Source: Platynereis dumerilii (Eukaryota; Annelida; Polychaeta; Phyllodocida; Nereididae). Taken from it: a stretch of DNA of 64,000 nucleotides. The stretch is taken from NCBI GenBank assembly GCA_026936325.1, contig JAPTHN010000107.1, forward strand, positions 124,001 through 188,000, given 5' to 3'. Each line of letters opens with the position of its first letter. Position 1 is the stretch's first letter. Positions 25,345 through 36,660 of the stretch are shown here, in pieces. The notes under the pieces are model-generated. The model ran no database searches. It had not been told where the DNA came from and was given only the letters and a program-made list of their open reading frames with translations. The translations under genes and the position numbers were made by a program.

Positions 25345-25845
25345 AATAAACTCCAAATATCATCAATCCATGTCGATAACGTACAAATTAATAAAGCCAA
25401 TCATGTTAGAATCTTCGATAAAAACATGACAATGGAAAAATAAGTCAACAAAATTGGGAAGAATGCCTATTGCAGTTTGAGATATTTTCAAAAATCGGAA
25501 AGTCAATGGACAAAGAAACTTGCAAAGCGGTAGTCGTTGCTCTTGTCAATCCTTACCTTGACAATGGAAATGGTGTTCTATTTGGAACATATAGTATTTT
25601 AATTATTTAAAACTCAGCTGTTCCACTCAATGAGAAATTGAAAAAGCATTCATGAATGACATTGTAAAACAACATAGGAAGCATTGCCAGTTCCTGCTAG
25701 AAAACAATTCAAACTCATGACAATGACCTGGAAAGCCTTTGTACATTCGAAATCTGATAGAGCCAAAATCTGAGCAAAACTGTAATCTCAGAAGCAATAA
25801 TAAAATTCTCTTAAATGAACCAACTTCCCACAATAATTATCAATT
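25345..25845 (+). mobile_element. decayed copy of the 62.8-63.3 kb LINE segment
   Basis: 'ccatgtcgataacgtac', 'aaaaacatgacaatggaaaa', 'aagtcaacaaaattg', 'aaaactcagctgttccactc' and 'tctcagaagcaataataaaa' line up with 62808-63340 of the CR1-like LINE in the same order. No long frame remains, so this is an older insertion of the same family, truncated at both ends. Confidence 0.85.
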
Positions 25846-25868
25846 TCATTATTCCAGTGATTTTCTGG

Positions 25869-26408
25869 TCACACAATTGAGAGTCCTAGACAGCGCTGCC
25901 CTTTTCTGGTAATATAAACTAGGAACCTCAGATAACCAAGGCATTGACCCAGTTGCAGACCAGTGAAGCCCATGGCCATACATAATGAAACTACCTGTAC
26001 AAATTCATTGGATTTAATGGAACTTCTGATGTGTCTGCTCCAACCAGTGCGTTGGATGATGAGAGGTGACTGCATTGATTGAAGGACCCACATCTGCCCT
26101 TTGTGAATAGAATGTATGCCATGTTTGATAATTGCATTGATGTAATAACGAGATTGCTTTATGTTGTACTTGATTAGCATGCAGTTCATGTCAGCTGCTC
26201 TTCTGTGGTTTGGACCTGTAGAAGGCCAGTTTTCCTTGAATAAAGCATTTTGTAGTTGGAGCTGAAGTAAAGAGCATCTTGACTCTCTGTTTTCATTCCA
26301 TATTCCAGTTCTAGTACTTAACTCTTCGTTAAGCCATAGGAGCAGAGTATCCATCATCTGGCACGCATATTCAGGATTGACTTTAGCTGGATCGATAGAC
26401 TTTTCATC
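25869..26408 (-). CDS. unrecognised open exon, 179 codons plus stop
   Basis: A minus-strand frame opens directly behind a good acceptor ('tactgtttttagcag' ending at 26409) and runs from Asp-Glu-Lys-Ser to a TGA at 25869. If it were a single-exon gene, the first ATG is at 26357 (162 residues). The product is Trp-rich with hydrophobic helices: MMDTLLLWLNEEL, NRRAADMN-like NHRRAADMNCMLIKYNI, RYYINAIIKHGI, SSIKSNEFVQVVSLCMAMG and CLGYLRFLVYITRKG. I do not recognise the family. The reading phase is incompatible with insertion between the macro exons at 29932 and 14121, since it would give an in-frame stop at the junction. It is therefore a separate gene's last exon, a processed fragment, or part of an unknown element. 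It is flanked on both sides by LINE tails. Confidence 0.5.
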   Translation of the reverse strand, partial: DEKSIDPAKVNPEYACQMMDTLLLWLNEELSTRTGIWNENRESRCSLLQLQLQNALFKENWPSTGPNHRRAADMNCMLIKYNIKQSRYYINAIIKHGIHSIHKGQMWVLQSMQSPLIIQRTGWSRHIRSSIKSNEFVQVVSLCMAMGFTGLQLGQCLGYLRFLVYITRKGQRCLGLSIV

Positions 26409-26481
26409 CTGCTAAAAACAGTAAAAAAAACCCAGTAAAGTTGGTGAAGGGTTTCAATCCATCAGAACTCGAACCAGTAAA

Positions 26482-27135
26482 TTGAATTTTGGTCTCTGTG
26501 CATTTTTTTTAGGAGAGAAAATCGATAAGTTTGCAAGCATGAAAGATCACATCAGCAACATTTGTCAGGGTGCATATTTTCAGTTAAAGAACATCAGTAA
26601 ACTGAAACACTGTCTTGATAAGGCGTCTCTAGAGTGTGTGGTCCATGCTTTTATTACATCTAAGTTGAACTACTGGAACTCTCTATTGGTTGGTTTGCCT
26701 TCTTGCCATCTCCAGCATCTTCAGCGCATCCAGAATGCAGCAGCAAGAATCATCACAGGCACCCCAAAACACGTGCACATCACACCAGCACTGCGTCATC
26801 TTCATTGGCTGCCCATTGAAAAAAGTTTCATCTTCAAAACCTTGCTCATGGTTTTTAAAGCAGTCCATCATCTTGTGCCACTTTACATCTGCGATCTCAT
26901 TTCTGACTATATACCATCACGCAGTCTCCGTTCATCAAACCATAAACCATTTATATTTCATGTGGTTTTAACATTTACTACATTGTTTACATTACCATAT
27001 TTTTAAATGTAATATTTCTCACATTTTAAATTTACATGAATTTTTCTGTACATTGCAATTTACCAGCGTTGTGAGCAATTTTGGAAGTGACGCTTTCTTA
27101 AATAAATTTGTTAGTATATTATTATTATTATTTTA
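26482..27135 (+). mobile_element. LINE C-terminal fragment, CR1/L2/Rex-like
   Basis: The frame at 26482-27006 encodes the region after the RT core: DHISNICQGAYFQLKNISKLK, ASLECVVHAFITSKLNYWNSLL, LQRIQNAAARIITG, LRHLHWLPIEKSFIFKTLLMVFKAVHHL and PLYICDLISDY. The 'YGNSLL-LQ.vQN.AAR-LHWLPV' series is characteristic of CR1/L2/Rex-type LINEs. The copy ends in a short 3' UTR and an (ATT)n run at about 27116-27136. It is a different lineage from the copies at 25345 and 61716 (different sequence, same domain order). Confidence 0.85.
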
Positions 27136-27341
27136 TTACATACTAAAAATGCCATGAAACAGGCGTCAGAATCAAAATTTGAAAAAAAGTGCCTCCACCA
27201 TCACCTAGTTTTATGATGAAGAATTGTATGCATAACAGCAGAAGTCATGTGAAAAGAAATTTCAAATTTTTATATTTTAATAGCAATACACAATTACATA
27301 TTGATGGTTCTAGGCAGTGCTTGAATATTGTTAACTGGAAG

Positions 27342-28355
27342 TTTACAGATGATTTCATATTTGTAGACATTTGAGGTAGAAAATACATCATTTTTCTTGC
27401 AATTTTCATTGGTCAAGAGAAGGTATGACACCACTCTCGCCTGAAAAGTGACATAGCGTTTTAAATGGGTGACCATGGCATTTTGATCTCCTTACAGGGA
27501 CTGACTTTAGCAGTTTCAAGTGAGAGTTTCAGTTTGTGTTTCACACATTTTCAGTTCATACATTCTGCAAGTCCAATGTTGTGCATTCAGATGATTAGGA
27601 TCAGGTGATCCATTCAATGACTGTTTATACAGAAAATAAACATGTATAATTGTGAATGTAACATTTTCTCAGAAGAGGGGCTCAGCTCAGGCAGCAGGAC
27701 AATGGGCTACCAATCGCGGGGTCCTTGATCTGATTCACACTGGGATTTTCCTATGAATGTTGACCACATCACAGGGCTACCATCCTGTCCTGAGGGACCA
27801 TTCAGAATTCTGGGGAGTTTTGCTGGAACTTTCTATCAAAATTTTAGCCCCTTTGGTTTCATGCTTATTTGTACCTCTCATACATTCCATGTGGATTTTT
27901 AGTTTGTCCCCTTTTCTTTTATTAGAATTTCATACCCCGCTTAAGCATGTTGGGAGTAATAAGTACCCCCCTTGAAACATGTGTGAAAAATTGGTGCATG
28001 ATAATTTAGTGTAAATAGATGTGAAGCCATTCAGAGTCACCTTGAAACTGCCTTAATATCAATTTAAAAAATCAACAGTTGTACACAGGAGTGTGAAATA
28101 CAACTGTTCATGAAGAAGTGAAAAGTTCATGTGGATTGCAGTTTGACATGTGTGAACAACTGCCACAATACCAAGTTGGCCTTTGCTGTATACTATTGGT
28201 CAAAATTATGAAATCATTTTTCCAGCAAACATCACTTGCTTGAAGCAAGCTGAAAAAAAGTGACACCTGGCAGGCTTTTCTGATGTCAGACCAGAAATTT
28301 TTGCTAAATATTTTGTTATTTGAGAAAAGTCTACAAATATGAAATCATCTGTAAA
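27342..28355. mobile_element. 1.0-kb element with perfect 27-bp inverted ends
   Basis: 'tttacagatgatttcatatt' continuing through 'tgtagac' at 27342-27368 is repeated exactly in inverse at 28329-28355. The interior is AT-rich and non-coding, with a degenerate tRNA-like head at about 27676-27745. No clear target duplication. Probably a non-autonomous DNA transposon. Confidence 0.65.
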
Positions 28356-29868
28356 GACCTTTCTCTTGTGTACATACTCTTATGCATGTTTGTATTTGTT
28401 GCAGTTAACCGCAATAAAGCGAGTCTGAATGGTACACTCTGCCTTTTGGAATTTTATGGATTTATTTACTTCTGCAACTCATTATTAAAAACAGTATTGT
28501 ATTGTATTGTCGTATTGTATATACAATCAGCCATGCACTGCAATTCAGGGACAGAATTTGTGGTGAGCCTTCAACAATGATACAGCCCAAGGCAGCCATA
28601 GTACAGCGCCCAGGGGCAGAGACAAGGGGAACATTGCCCAAAGTTCCCATGCCATAGCATTCTCCAGTGTTGGTGACTGCCGTTTGCAACAAAATCTGTG
28701 ACTTCACAGTCTTAGGACAAAGCAAATTGTGAAAAACACGCAGCTATGAAAACGATAATAAAACTAGTACTATGACTAAAAGTATCGTTTCTTCTACAAC
28801 TGTGTCCAATGGTCATGCCATCTATGATTTAAGTTGAATCCACATGTTCACAACAAATTTGAGGATTCTTGGTTGGATATTTGCCCTGGATTACACACTA
28901 ATCACAAACATCACTGAAATGCTGGAAACCATTGTTCAAACCAAAATCAAGCGAGTGTAACATAACATTTCTGTCCTAGTGATTTGAGCAGAAGTACAAA
29001 CCAGTTTTGATTTCTGAGCATGGTTTGTGGCCCATGACCAGTGTTGGTCATATTTTGATAGCCTCATCCTTGGCAAGGTTTCGGATACCAAATCCTCGGC
29101 CTTGGCTGTCCTGGCCACGACTACATCACTGCTTATGACAGTGGTTCTTTCAATGTAGCCCTGGACCCCTGGGACAGGGGTCATGAATCCTCCCATTGGA
29201 AAATCATGATCTGGGAGAACTGAATATAAACTATTTTTCCATGTATTTTCTTCTAATTTTCCATACGTTCTGAAAGTACACTTTTTTTGCTGCTGACTGC
29301 ACCTTATTTCATCTCAAATAGTCAGAGAATAAAAGTTTAATAGTCCTCTGAAACTGGAGAAGTGATTTTCATCCTTATACATTGAATAAATGGCCTCTTC
29401 TCATTGGTCCAGAGAGTGTGATGTCATAACAAACACCTATGATATCATAGGTAATTCTTGTGACGTCACAATTGTGACATCACATATCAAAGTGACGCTG
29501 GTAACGGTCTCTCACAATTTTTTGACATTTCTCTCATTTAAAATCAATTTTTGCCATGTAAATCTTTGTGGAAAACTTTTCAATAGTAGTGCCATCAGTA
29601 GTTAAATATGTAAACTACCAAAATCCAAAATTTCATCAAAATTGGGTAAGGATTATGCAATCTAGAGCAATTCTCCCGATACCATGTCAAAATTTCAAGA
29701 TTTTGAATGGGATGACCCATGACCCATGCTACACATGGGTCCCAGGACTACTTTCAATATAACTGTCCATGCCTTCATCAAAGCTGTTTTGCTGTTTGAG
29801 TTCACCTATTAGTTCAGCTTGAGTCACTCTGAGAGGCTAGAGTCACCCAGTTTTGCGATCATACATAC
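28356..29868. other. intronic stretch, no supported gene
   Basis: Minus-strand frames of 87 (28725-28462) and 86 codons (29196-28936) have no motif I recognise and lack clear splice sites. They may be parts of old elements. Confidence 0.4.
29408..29495. promoter_or_regulatory. cluster of CRE-like palindromes
   Basis: Within ~90 bp are 'tgtgacgtcaca' (about 29459-29470, containing a perfect TGACGTCA), 'tgtgacatcaca', 'gatgtcata' and 'agtgacgct', plus the perfect palindrome 'cctatgatatcatagg' at about 29436. TGACGTCA is the CREB/ATF full site. Function is inference; the cluster lies in an intron of the macro gene. Confidence 0.35.
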
Positions 29869-29932
29869 CTGCTTTTTTCACTGCTCCAGGAGATGGATTA
29901 TGACCAAGACGCCCAATATGATTATAGAATGC
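29869..29932 (-). CDS. macro-domain gene, 64-bp linker exon
   Basis: A small internal exon bounded by a strong acceptor ('aatttttttcag' before 29932) and donor ('gcag/gtatgt' at 29868). It encodes AFYNHIGRLGHNPSPGAVKKA plus the first base of a glycine codon. The first half matches the last helix of a macro domain, continuing the strand FVIFPTDAKSAA encoded by the exon at 51638-51417. The Pro/Gly/Lys part is the linker to the next macro domain, encoded at 14121-13996. Phases (0 in, 1 out) fit both neighbours exactly. Too short to be visible as an open frame, so the call rests on the joined reading. Confidence 0.8.
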
Positions 29933-30042
29933 CTGAAAAAAATTTAAATAGTGAACAATAATATTGATGTAACCACTTATCAGTACTGATGTTCAATTAC
30001 TTTTTGTATGCTTTTTCAGAATTGACAATAATATAATAGATA

Positions 30043-30320
30043 GTGGATAGAGAGGAGACCAATATTGAGTTTTATTGGCCGAAGCAGTTATATTGGCCAA
30101 CAAAAAAGTATAATTTCTTGACTGATGATCAATGGCTGTCCTCCTCAAAGGAGTTCAATAATATACACACAATCACAAAAAGAGCAAAGGGAATCCTCGA
30201 TGGCAAAAAAATTGCCGCTGCTGAGGAGCCCAATGTTGATAAAAAGTTTCGAGGCACAGCAGACGGCAGCATACTTATCAATTCAATATGACAGGTAAGA
30301 ACAGAAAAAATAGAAGAATC
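30043..30320 (+). other. open segment of 82 codons, duplicated at 14.7 kb
   Basis: The frame 30043-30291 reads TNIEFYWPKQLYWPTKKYNFLTDD at its start and ends GTADGSILINSI before a stop, followed by 'acaggtaagaac', which looks like a splice donor. The last ~140 bp and the donor-like sequence are duplicated at 14690-14850. The family is not recognised. It may be an exon captured by a repeat or part of a larger mobile element; the 5.4-kb foldback is inserted just downstream. Confidence 0.4.
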
Positions 30321-33094
30321 GTAATAGGCCAGTAGAAAAAGGCCCAATATCAGCCATACCCTGGACCTCTTCATAACAGTACAAATTTGGTACCAAATGA
30401 ATCCTTGAAATCTCTAGTTTCGCCGAAAAAAATTCCCCAGAATTCCCAGTCGGAGGATTTTTTTTATTCAAGTTTCCATGGCAACACTCTTGAGAAAATA
30501 AGAACCCACAAATGAAGAACATTTTATTGAATAACTTTCCTTCTGCTTTAAGGAACAATTTCAATTTTGGCACGAAGTACCTCCATGACCAACTCTCTCA
30601 GATGCATGCAAAAATTGTGGTTTACATTGTGCCTGTGTGTTGCTATGGTAACAGAAATATAAAAAATCATCAATTTTTTAAAAGATGGTCTTAAAATGTT
30701 TGATGTGGAGAGAAAAAATAAATATACAATCAAAAATATGGTTACAATATTGATAGAGCATCTCTTTGTGGACAATCTGAAAGAAAAATATTGGAAATAT
30801 CTCATATGATATAGTCGCTATAGAGACTGATTTAATGTTTGTTTAAAATTACTTGTACAAACCTGAAGCTAAGGAGGGGCCTGTTCCCATGTTTTCTTCA
30901 AATTAATTCGATCACTGGACTTAATTTTGATATAATATTCATCTCTGAATGCAATTAACAATTTAAAAGTTTACCGTTGCCAAGGAAACACAGCTGTAGC
31001 CAGTTCTATAGCAACAAACCTCAAATGCATCTTTCTGATCAAATGCATAGCCAATGGTTTTTGCAATTTAATTAACATCTACCCAACCCTATTAGCTATA
31101 TCAGTAAAGTAGTTTTACAACATAAAACAAGTTGTTTGTTTTGTTTCTATGGTAACAAATGCCTCCAAACATCATCAATTTCTAAGATAGGGCAAAAAAT
31201 AGGCAGTTTCTACAGTTTGCAGTCATGTAATAAAGTTTCCAATGTAATTGTGGTTCTGAAAAGGCATTGGAACCTCAGTATTTAGTCAAAGAACACCCTC
31301 AACTTACAAAATGACAAAGGGTTGCCATGGAAAACACAATAATATACCATAAACTGTCAATGATAGTTCAACTACTGATTAAAACAAATTCTTATATTCT
31401 GTAATTGTACAAAACATAGTTGATCGATTTTCACGTATGATACATCAAAAGATAGCGGGTAATGGCTTCAATTTTTTAAATTTGTAATTATTGTTGCCAT
31501 GGCAACCAGTTATCAGTTATGTTCAGTTTGATCCATTTTTGAAAAACTTCATAAAATAAGTATTAGCCATATTAAATGATTAATATCCATGACAAATAGG
31601 ATATAATTCATTTATTTCAAATCATCTTATAAATTCTGAGACATTTTTGTATAAATTTGATTGGAATAGAGTTTATGATGGCAAGAAATTTGGCAATATG
31701 ATGATTCATAATATTGAAGTCAAGGAGATTTTCTTCGAGACATTATGAGCAAAAATGGAATTTCTAAGGTTTGAAAGGAGATATATTATCATATGATACA
31801 TCATTTTAAAGCTTGAGTAAAGATCTATCTTTTGCAATGAAAATTTCTGGTAACCATGGCAACAGAAATGGTATATCAGGCGAATCAGCCATTTTCGTTC
31901 CAGATTTTTTTTATGTAAGAAGTGCAAAAATTATCATGAAGATGAGTTCAAAACCATAAATAATATAATTACATTTGATACTTAGTAGTTTTAAAATGAC
32001 ATGGTTACCATGGTAACTGAAAAATAAGGAATACGTAATGCCAATTATTATTACAGAGAAAAGACACTGAGGAAAATCAAATACTAATTGCTCCGTTTTC
32101 AGAGGTGGCCGTCTTAAATCTTAAGGTTTATTTGAAAATTTGCTGGAGGACGTAATGTTTGCTTGATTATCCTGAACAATTGCAATGTGATTTATGATTG
32201 GAAAGATTTACATGTTTTTATAAGCGAGCAATTCCAATTTTTAGCCCTCCCTTCAAATACTTTCATAGGGGGATGAAAAGTGCTTTAAATGTAAATATGA
32301 AAAGCAATGGTCCTACGCATTTCTTTTGTACTACACTGCTTGTAGTCTGCAATTAAATCAATACGTCACATGAGGTAATTGCTTGGATCACTTGGATCAG
32401 TTAGATTTTGACTGTGTGTCATTCCTGACTGGAATCATGATTTTGTGACAATTTTCAATGTACAGCAGGAGTGTAAACTTATTTTTTTATGCACACTGTA
32501 TCAGCAATACAAAGGTTTGGGTATGCTCTGTATTTTGACAGCTACAGGACAGCATGCACTTAAATACCAAAAATATCATGATATCATAAACTTTTCAAAG
32601 AAATGGTACAATTATATGCGTTTCACTGCTAATTTTTTTGGCAAGACTAATTGGAAAAAGAGTCAGAAAAGTCCCAAATCAAGATGAATTTCATGCAATT
32701 ATCTGGCACAACAAAGAACATGAAAGATGGGTTTCACCTCAAACACTGAAATTAGTGTCTTGTATTGCTTGATTTTTGTGGCTGTACTAACTATATCATA
32801 ACCTAATTGTGATTATGCATTTAGTAACTCTCTCATAACTATATCTATTATTGAGACGCCAATATACACTGAAAATTAAGTTTCTATTAAAACTGTCTGT
32901 CTGTGTTCCTTGATTTATATTTCTTAGAAAAAATTGTGCTAATGATAATACAGACAGTTTAGCCCGAAAAATACAAATTCTGATGCTATACAAATCTCTG
33001 ATGTTCGTTGGGCCGGACACCTGGATTCTTGACATTTAAAAAATGTGAAATAGTATAATACATCCCGTATGTTGGACTGTTTTTCAATCATCCT

Positions 33095-33185
33095 TTGCCT
33101 CATTGCTGTGTCCTCACCCTGTCCTAATTAGAATACCAAGTGCATAAATACTGGGTGTGAAGCCCAAATCATCCATCCATCCAAT
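33095..33185 (+). mobile_element. 5'-truncated SINE, same family as 9311-9528
   Basis: 'cctcattgctgtgtcctc', 'ctgtcctaattag', 'accaagtgcataaatac' and the 'catccatccatcc' tail match the 3' body of the SINE at 9311-9528. The tRNA head is missing. It lies inside the loop of the foldback. Confidence 0.85.
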
Positions 33186-33194
33186 CCCTTGAAA

Positions 33195-33580
33195 AAGCCA
33201 AATTTGAGCAGAAAGTAGTGCTACATCCTTCCTTACTATGTGCTTAACAAATTGAAGTTGAAATCAATACCATAGGCCAGCAAAGGATCCTCCGAATGTG
33301 ACAAAAATTCACTAAAATGCACAAATTCATGGCAGAATCATGAGAAAAACAGGGTTTTTACCCCTTCTTTAGAGCCATGAAGAAGACAATAAATGTGTTC
33401 ATATCATGCTGATACTTTTGGAAAGGCATAAGGATGTCTTTGGCTACAGGTTGGTACCAAATAAGGTGGCACAGGAGATGTTAATTATCCAGGTACACCC
33501 CACTAATAGTGTCTGACACAAGGTTACCTAAATCTCTTAGTGTCCAACTCAAGGAAACTTACCTTGCAATTCCCAACCAA
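33195..33580. mobile_element. diverged relative of the 60977-61607 MITE
   Basis: 'aaaattcactaaaatgcaca', 'gagccatgaagaa', 'ttggtaccaaat', 'aggtacac' and 'gtccaactcaaggaaactta' parallel 61350-61605 in the same order. Partial and diverged. Confidence 0.55.
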
Positions 33581-33614
33581 CAAACATCGAGGAATTAACT
33601 TGAAAATCAGTGAT

Positions 33615-33735
33615 AAGTATAGGTTATTCACCATGGGAGAGGGAATATGTGATTTATCAACTGAGAGCTTTAGCCGAGGTGTGATAAACACATATTCCTG
33701 ATCCCGTTGTGAATAATGGGCTTATAACATGAGAT
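33615..33735. repeat. hairpin repeat 'ggttattcaccatgggagag'
   Basis: 'ggttattcaccatgggagag' and 'gaatatgtg' are mirrored by 'cacatattcctgatccc' and 'gtgaataatgggc'. The same repeat occurs at 45577-45660. The flanking 'atgtgattggctgacag' (about 33810) recurs at 51327. Confidence 0.7.
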
Positions 33736-35743
33736 AAATACTCAAGCAGTCAAACATGAAACGATAAGTGGACATCAAAGAATATCATAAATATCGCCCT
33801 GATATACTGGCATGTGATTGGCTGACAGCAGTGTCAAATGGTACAACACTGATTTTAAAAGATGATATGCCTGGTGTATATTTTAGGATTACTGCTTTTA
33901 GGTCCAATATCTTGCTGTCGAGAAAAATCTTGTGATTTTGAATTGAATCACTAAATTTGGATCGCTTCGCTGAAAAACCTCACAATCTATCCAAATTGGT
34001 TTTCAAAATTAAGCTCACATTTTGTCCTGTAAATTAATTTCTAGTTGCCATGGCAACTAAGTTGTTAACTAATAAGTATCCCAAATAGATAATGTATACC
34101 ATGGTGATGGACTAATCTGCATGCTAATTTTTGCACTTATTACATCAAAAAATGAGAAACTCGGGAACATAACTGACCACAAAAAAAAAGGACTGATTTG
34201 CCTGATACATCCTTTCTGTTGCCATGGTTACAAGTAATTTCATTGCAAAAGATAGATCTTTACTCAAGCTTTAAAATGATGTATCATACGCTAAGATATC
34301 TCCTTTCAAACCTTAGAAATTCCATTTTTGCTCATAATGTCTCAAAGAAAATCTCCTTGACTTCAATATTATGAATCATCATATTACCAAATTTCTTGCC
34401 ATTATAAACTTTATTCCAATCAAACTTATACAAAAATATCTTAGAATTTATAAGATGATTTGAAATAAATGAATCATATCCTATTGTCAAATATATTAAT
34501 GATTTAATATGGCAAATGCTTGTTTTACGAAGTTTTTCAAAATTGGTTGAAACTGAACATAACTGATAACTGGTTGCCATGGCAACAATAATTTTAAATT
34601 TAAAAAATAGAAGCCATTACCAGCTATCTTTTGATGCATCATACGTGAAAATCGGTCAACTATGTTTTGTACAATTACAGAATTTAAGAATTGTTTTAAT
34701 CAATAGTTGAACTATCATTGACAGTTTATGGTATATTATTGTGGTTTCCATGGCAATCCTTTGTCATTTTATAAGTTGAGGGTGTTCTTTGACTAAATAC
34801 TGAGGTTCCAATGCCTTTTCAGAACCACAATTACATTGGAAACTTTATTACATGACTGCAAACTGTAGAAACTGCCTATTTTTTGCCCTATCTTAGAAAT
34901 TGATGATGTTTGGAGGCATTTGTTACCATAGAAACAAAACAAACAACTTGTTTTACGTTGTAAAATTACTTTACTGATATAGCTAATAGGGTTGGGTAGA
35001 TGTATGTTTAAATTGCAAAAACCATTGGCCATGCATTTGATCAGAAAAATGCATTTTAGGTTTGTTGCTATGGAACTGGCTACAGCAGTGTTTCCATGGC
35101 AACGGTAAACTTTTAAATTGTTAATTGCATTCAGAGATGAACATTATATCAAAATTAAGTCCATTGATCAAATTAATTTGAAGAAAACATGGGAACAGGC
35201 CCCTCCTTAGCTTCAGGTTTGCACAAGTAATTTTAAACAAACATTAAATCAGTCTCTATAGCGACTATATCATATGAGATATTTCCAATATTTTTCTTTC
35301 AGATTGTCCACAAAGAGATGCTCTATCAATATTATAACCATATTTTTGCTTGTATATTTATTTTTTCTCTCCACATCAAACATTTTAAGACCATCTTTTA
35401 AAATTTGATGATTTTTTATATTTCTGTTACCATAGCAACACACAAGCACAATGTAAACCACAATTTTTGCATGCATCTGAGAGAGTTGGTCATGGAGGTA
35501 CTTTGTGCCAAAATTAAAATTGTTACTGAAAGCAGAAGAAAAGTTATTCAATAAAATGTTCTTCATTTGTGGGTTCTTATTTTCTCAAGAGTGTTGCCAT
35601 GGAAACTTGAATAAAAAAAATCCTCCGACTGGGAATTCTGGGGAATTTTTTTTGGTGAAACTAGAGATTTCAAGGATTCATTCGGTACTAAATTTGTACT
35701 GTTATGAAGAGGTCCAGGGTCAACCCCACTTTTTACTGGCCTA

Positions 35744-36115
35744 TAAATGGAGTAGTGAAAACTAAAACGCTAAAACAACAACTGGATAATGTAGGGTGAA
35801 AACGTAACCAAAGTGAATAAAAATATACTTAATTGACCAGATAATGAAAAAAATTAAAGTTAATTTAGCTATATATAGGCTATTGCTGCCAACTTTAGTA
35901 ATTACGGAAGCTTTGGTTGTGAAAATATAGCAATTACAATTTATAACTGCTGATGATGCAAGTTTTTTGCAGGAGTTATCAATACAACTTGAAGTGTGAG
36001 AGTTATCTGGAGCTATGGGAGTTGGCCTGCGTTCCTGGAAGTTGTGGGAATTGGGGGTAGTCAGTAGGAGTTACGGGATGCACATCAATATAAAAAACAC
36101 CTGCTGATGCAAGTG
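35744..36115. other. flank of the foldback, nothing recognised
   Basis: The first ~20 bases ('gagtagtgaaaact') continue the paralogous segment. The rest is AT-rich with no supported feature. Confidence 0.5.
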
Positions 36116-36119
36116 CTAC

Positions 36120-36660
36120 CATAGATACATGTTGTTTTTCGATACAAATTGAATTATCATCGCGTTTTAACAAATATGGCTACTGAGGTCACAAAAGTTG
36201 TTCGTAGTCATTCAAGTCAGTGGGCATTGAAGGTCTTGCAGTGATGCACAATCCCTGTGGTTTTGGCGATTCAATAAAAATGGAGTTATCTTATACATAA
36301 GCAGTTCACAAATATGAATACTTCAAGGGCACTCATGTCAAAACTTCTTAAATGTTTTGCTGTAATACACAATCCCTGTTAGTTTGGTGATCGTAGGATC
36401 AACATAACAGGAGTAATCGTGTGCACAAGTTTTTCACAAATATGGCCGCCAAAGTCACAGAAATAGGTCAAGTCACTCATGTCGGCACTCCTTCAAAGTA
36501 TTATGGTAATACACAATCCCTGATAGTTTGGTGATTCTAGTATCAATACAACTGGAGTTATCGTGTACAAAAGCTTTTTTCACAAATATTGCCGCCAAGG
36601 TCACAGAAATAGGTCAAGGTCACTCATGTCAGAACTCCTTCAAGGTCTTATGTTTCAGTC
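36120..36660. repeat. ~125-bp tandem repeat, four units
   Basis: 'acacaatccctg', 'tagtttggtgat', 'ggagttatcgtgtac', 'cacaaatatggccgcc' and 'gtcacagaaataggtcaag' recur about every 120-190 bases. The last two units are closest in sequence. A stray related unit lies at about 45362-45425. Confidence 0.75.

Larger units (their letters stand above)
30327..35741. mobile_element. 5.4-kb foldback element with X-box-like palindromes
   Basis: Ends 'ggccagta' (30327) and 'tactggcc' (35741) are flanked by TA duplications at 30325-30326 and 35742-35743. Arms of ~1.7 kb (30327 to about 32030, about 34020 to 35741) are inverted copies; for example, the frames at 30512-30694 plus and 35566-35270 minus encode the same MKNILLNNF start. 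The ~2-kb loop holds other repeats (33095-33735). The arms carry near-regular copies of GTTGCCATGGCAAC-like palindromes (about 20). No transposase is visible, so it is non-autonomous. The empty site is preserved in the paralogous segment near 14855. Confidence 0.9.

Noticed and set aside
25869-26408. Inclusion of this exon in the macro transcript
   Set aside because: The upstream macro exon ends in phase 1; joining here gives an immediate stop, whereas joining 29869 to 14121 keeps the frame and completes a Gly codon.
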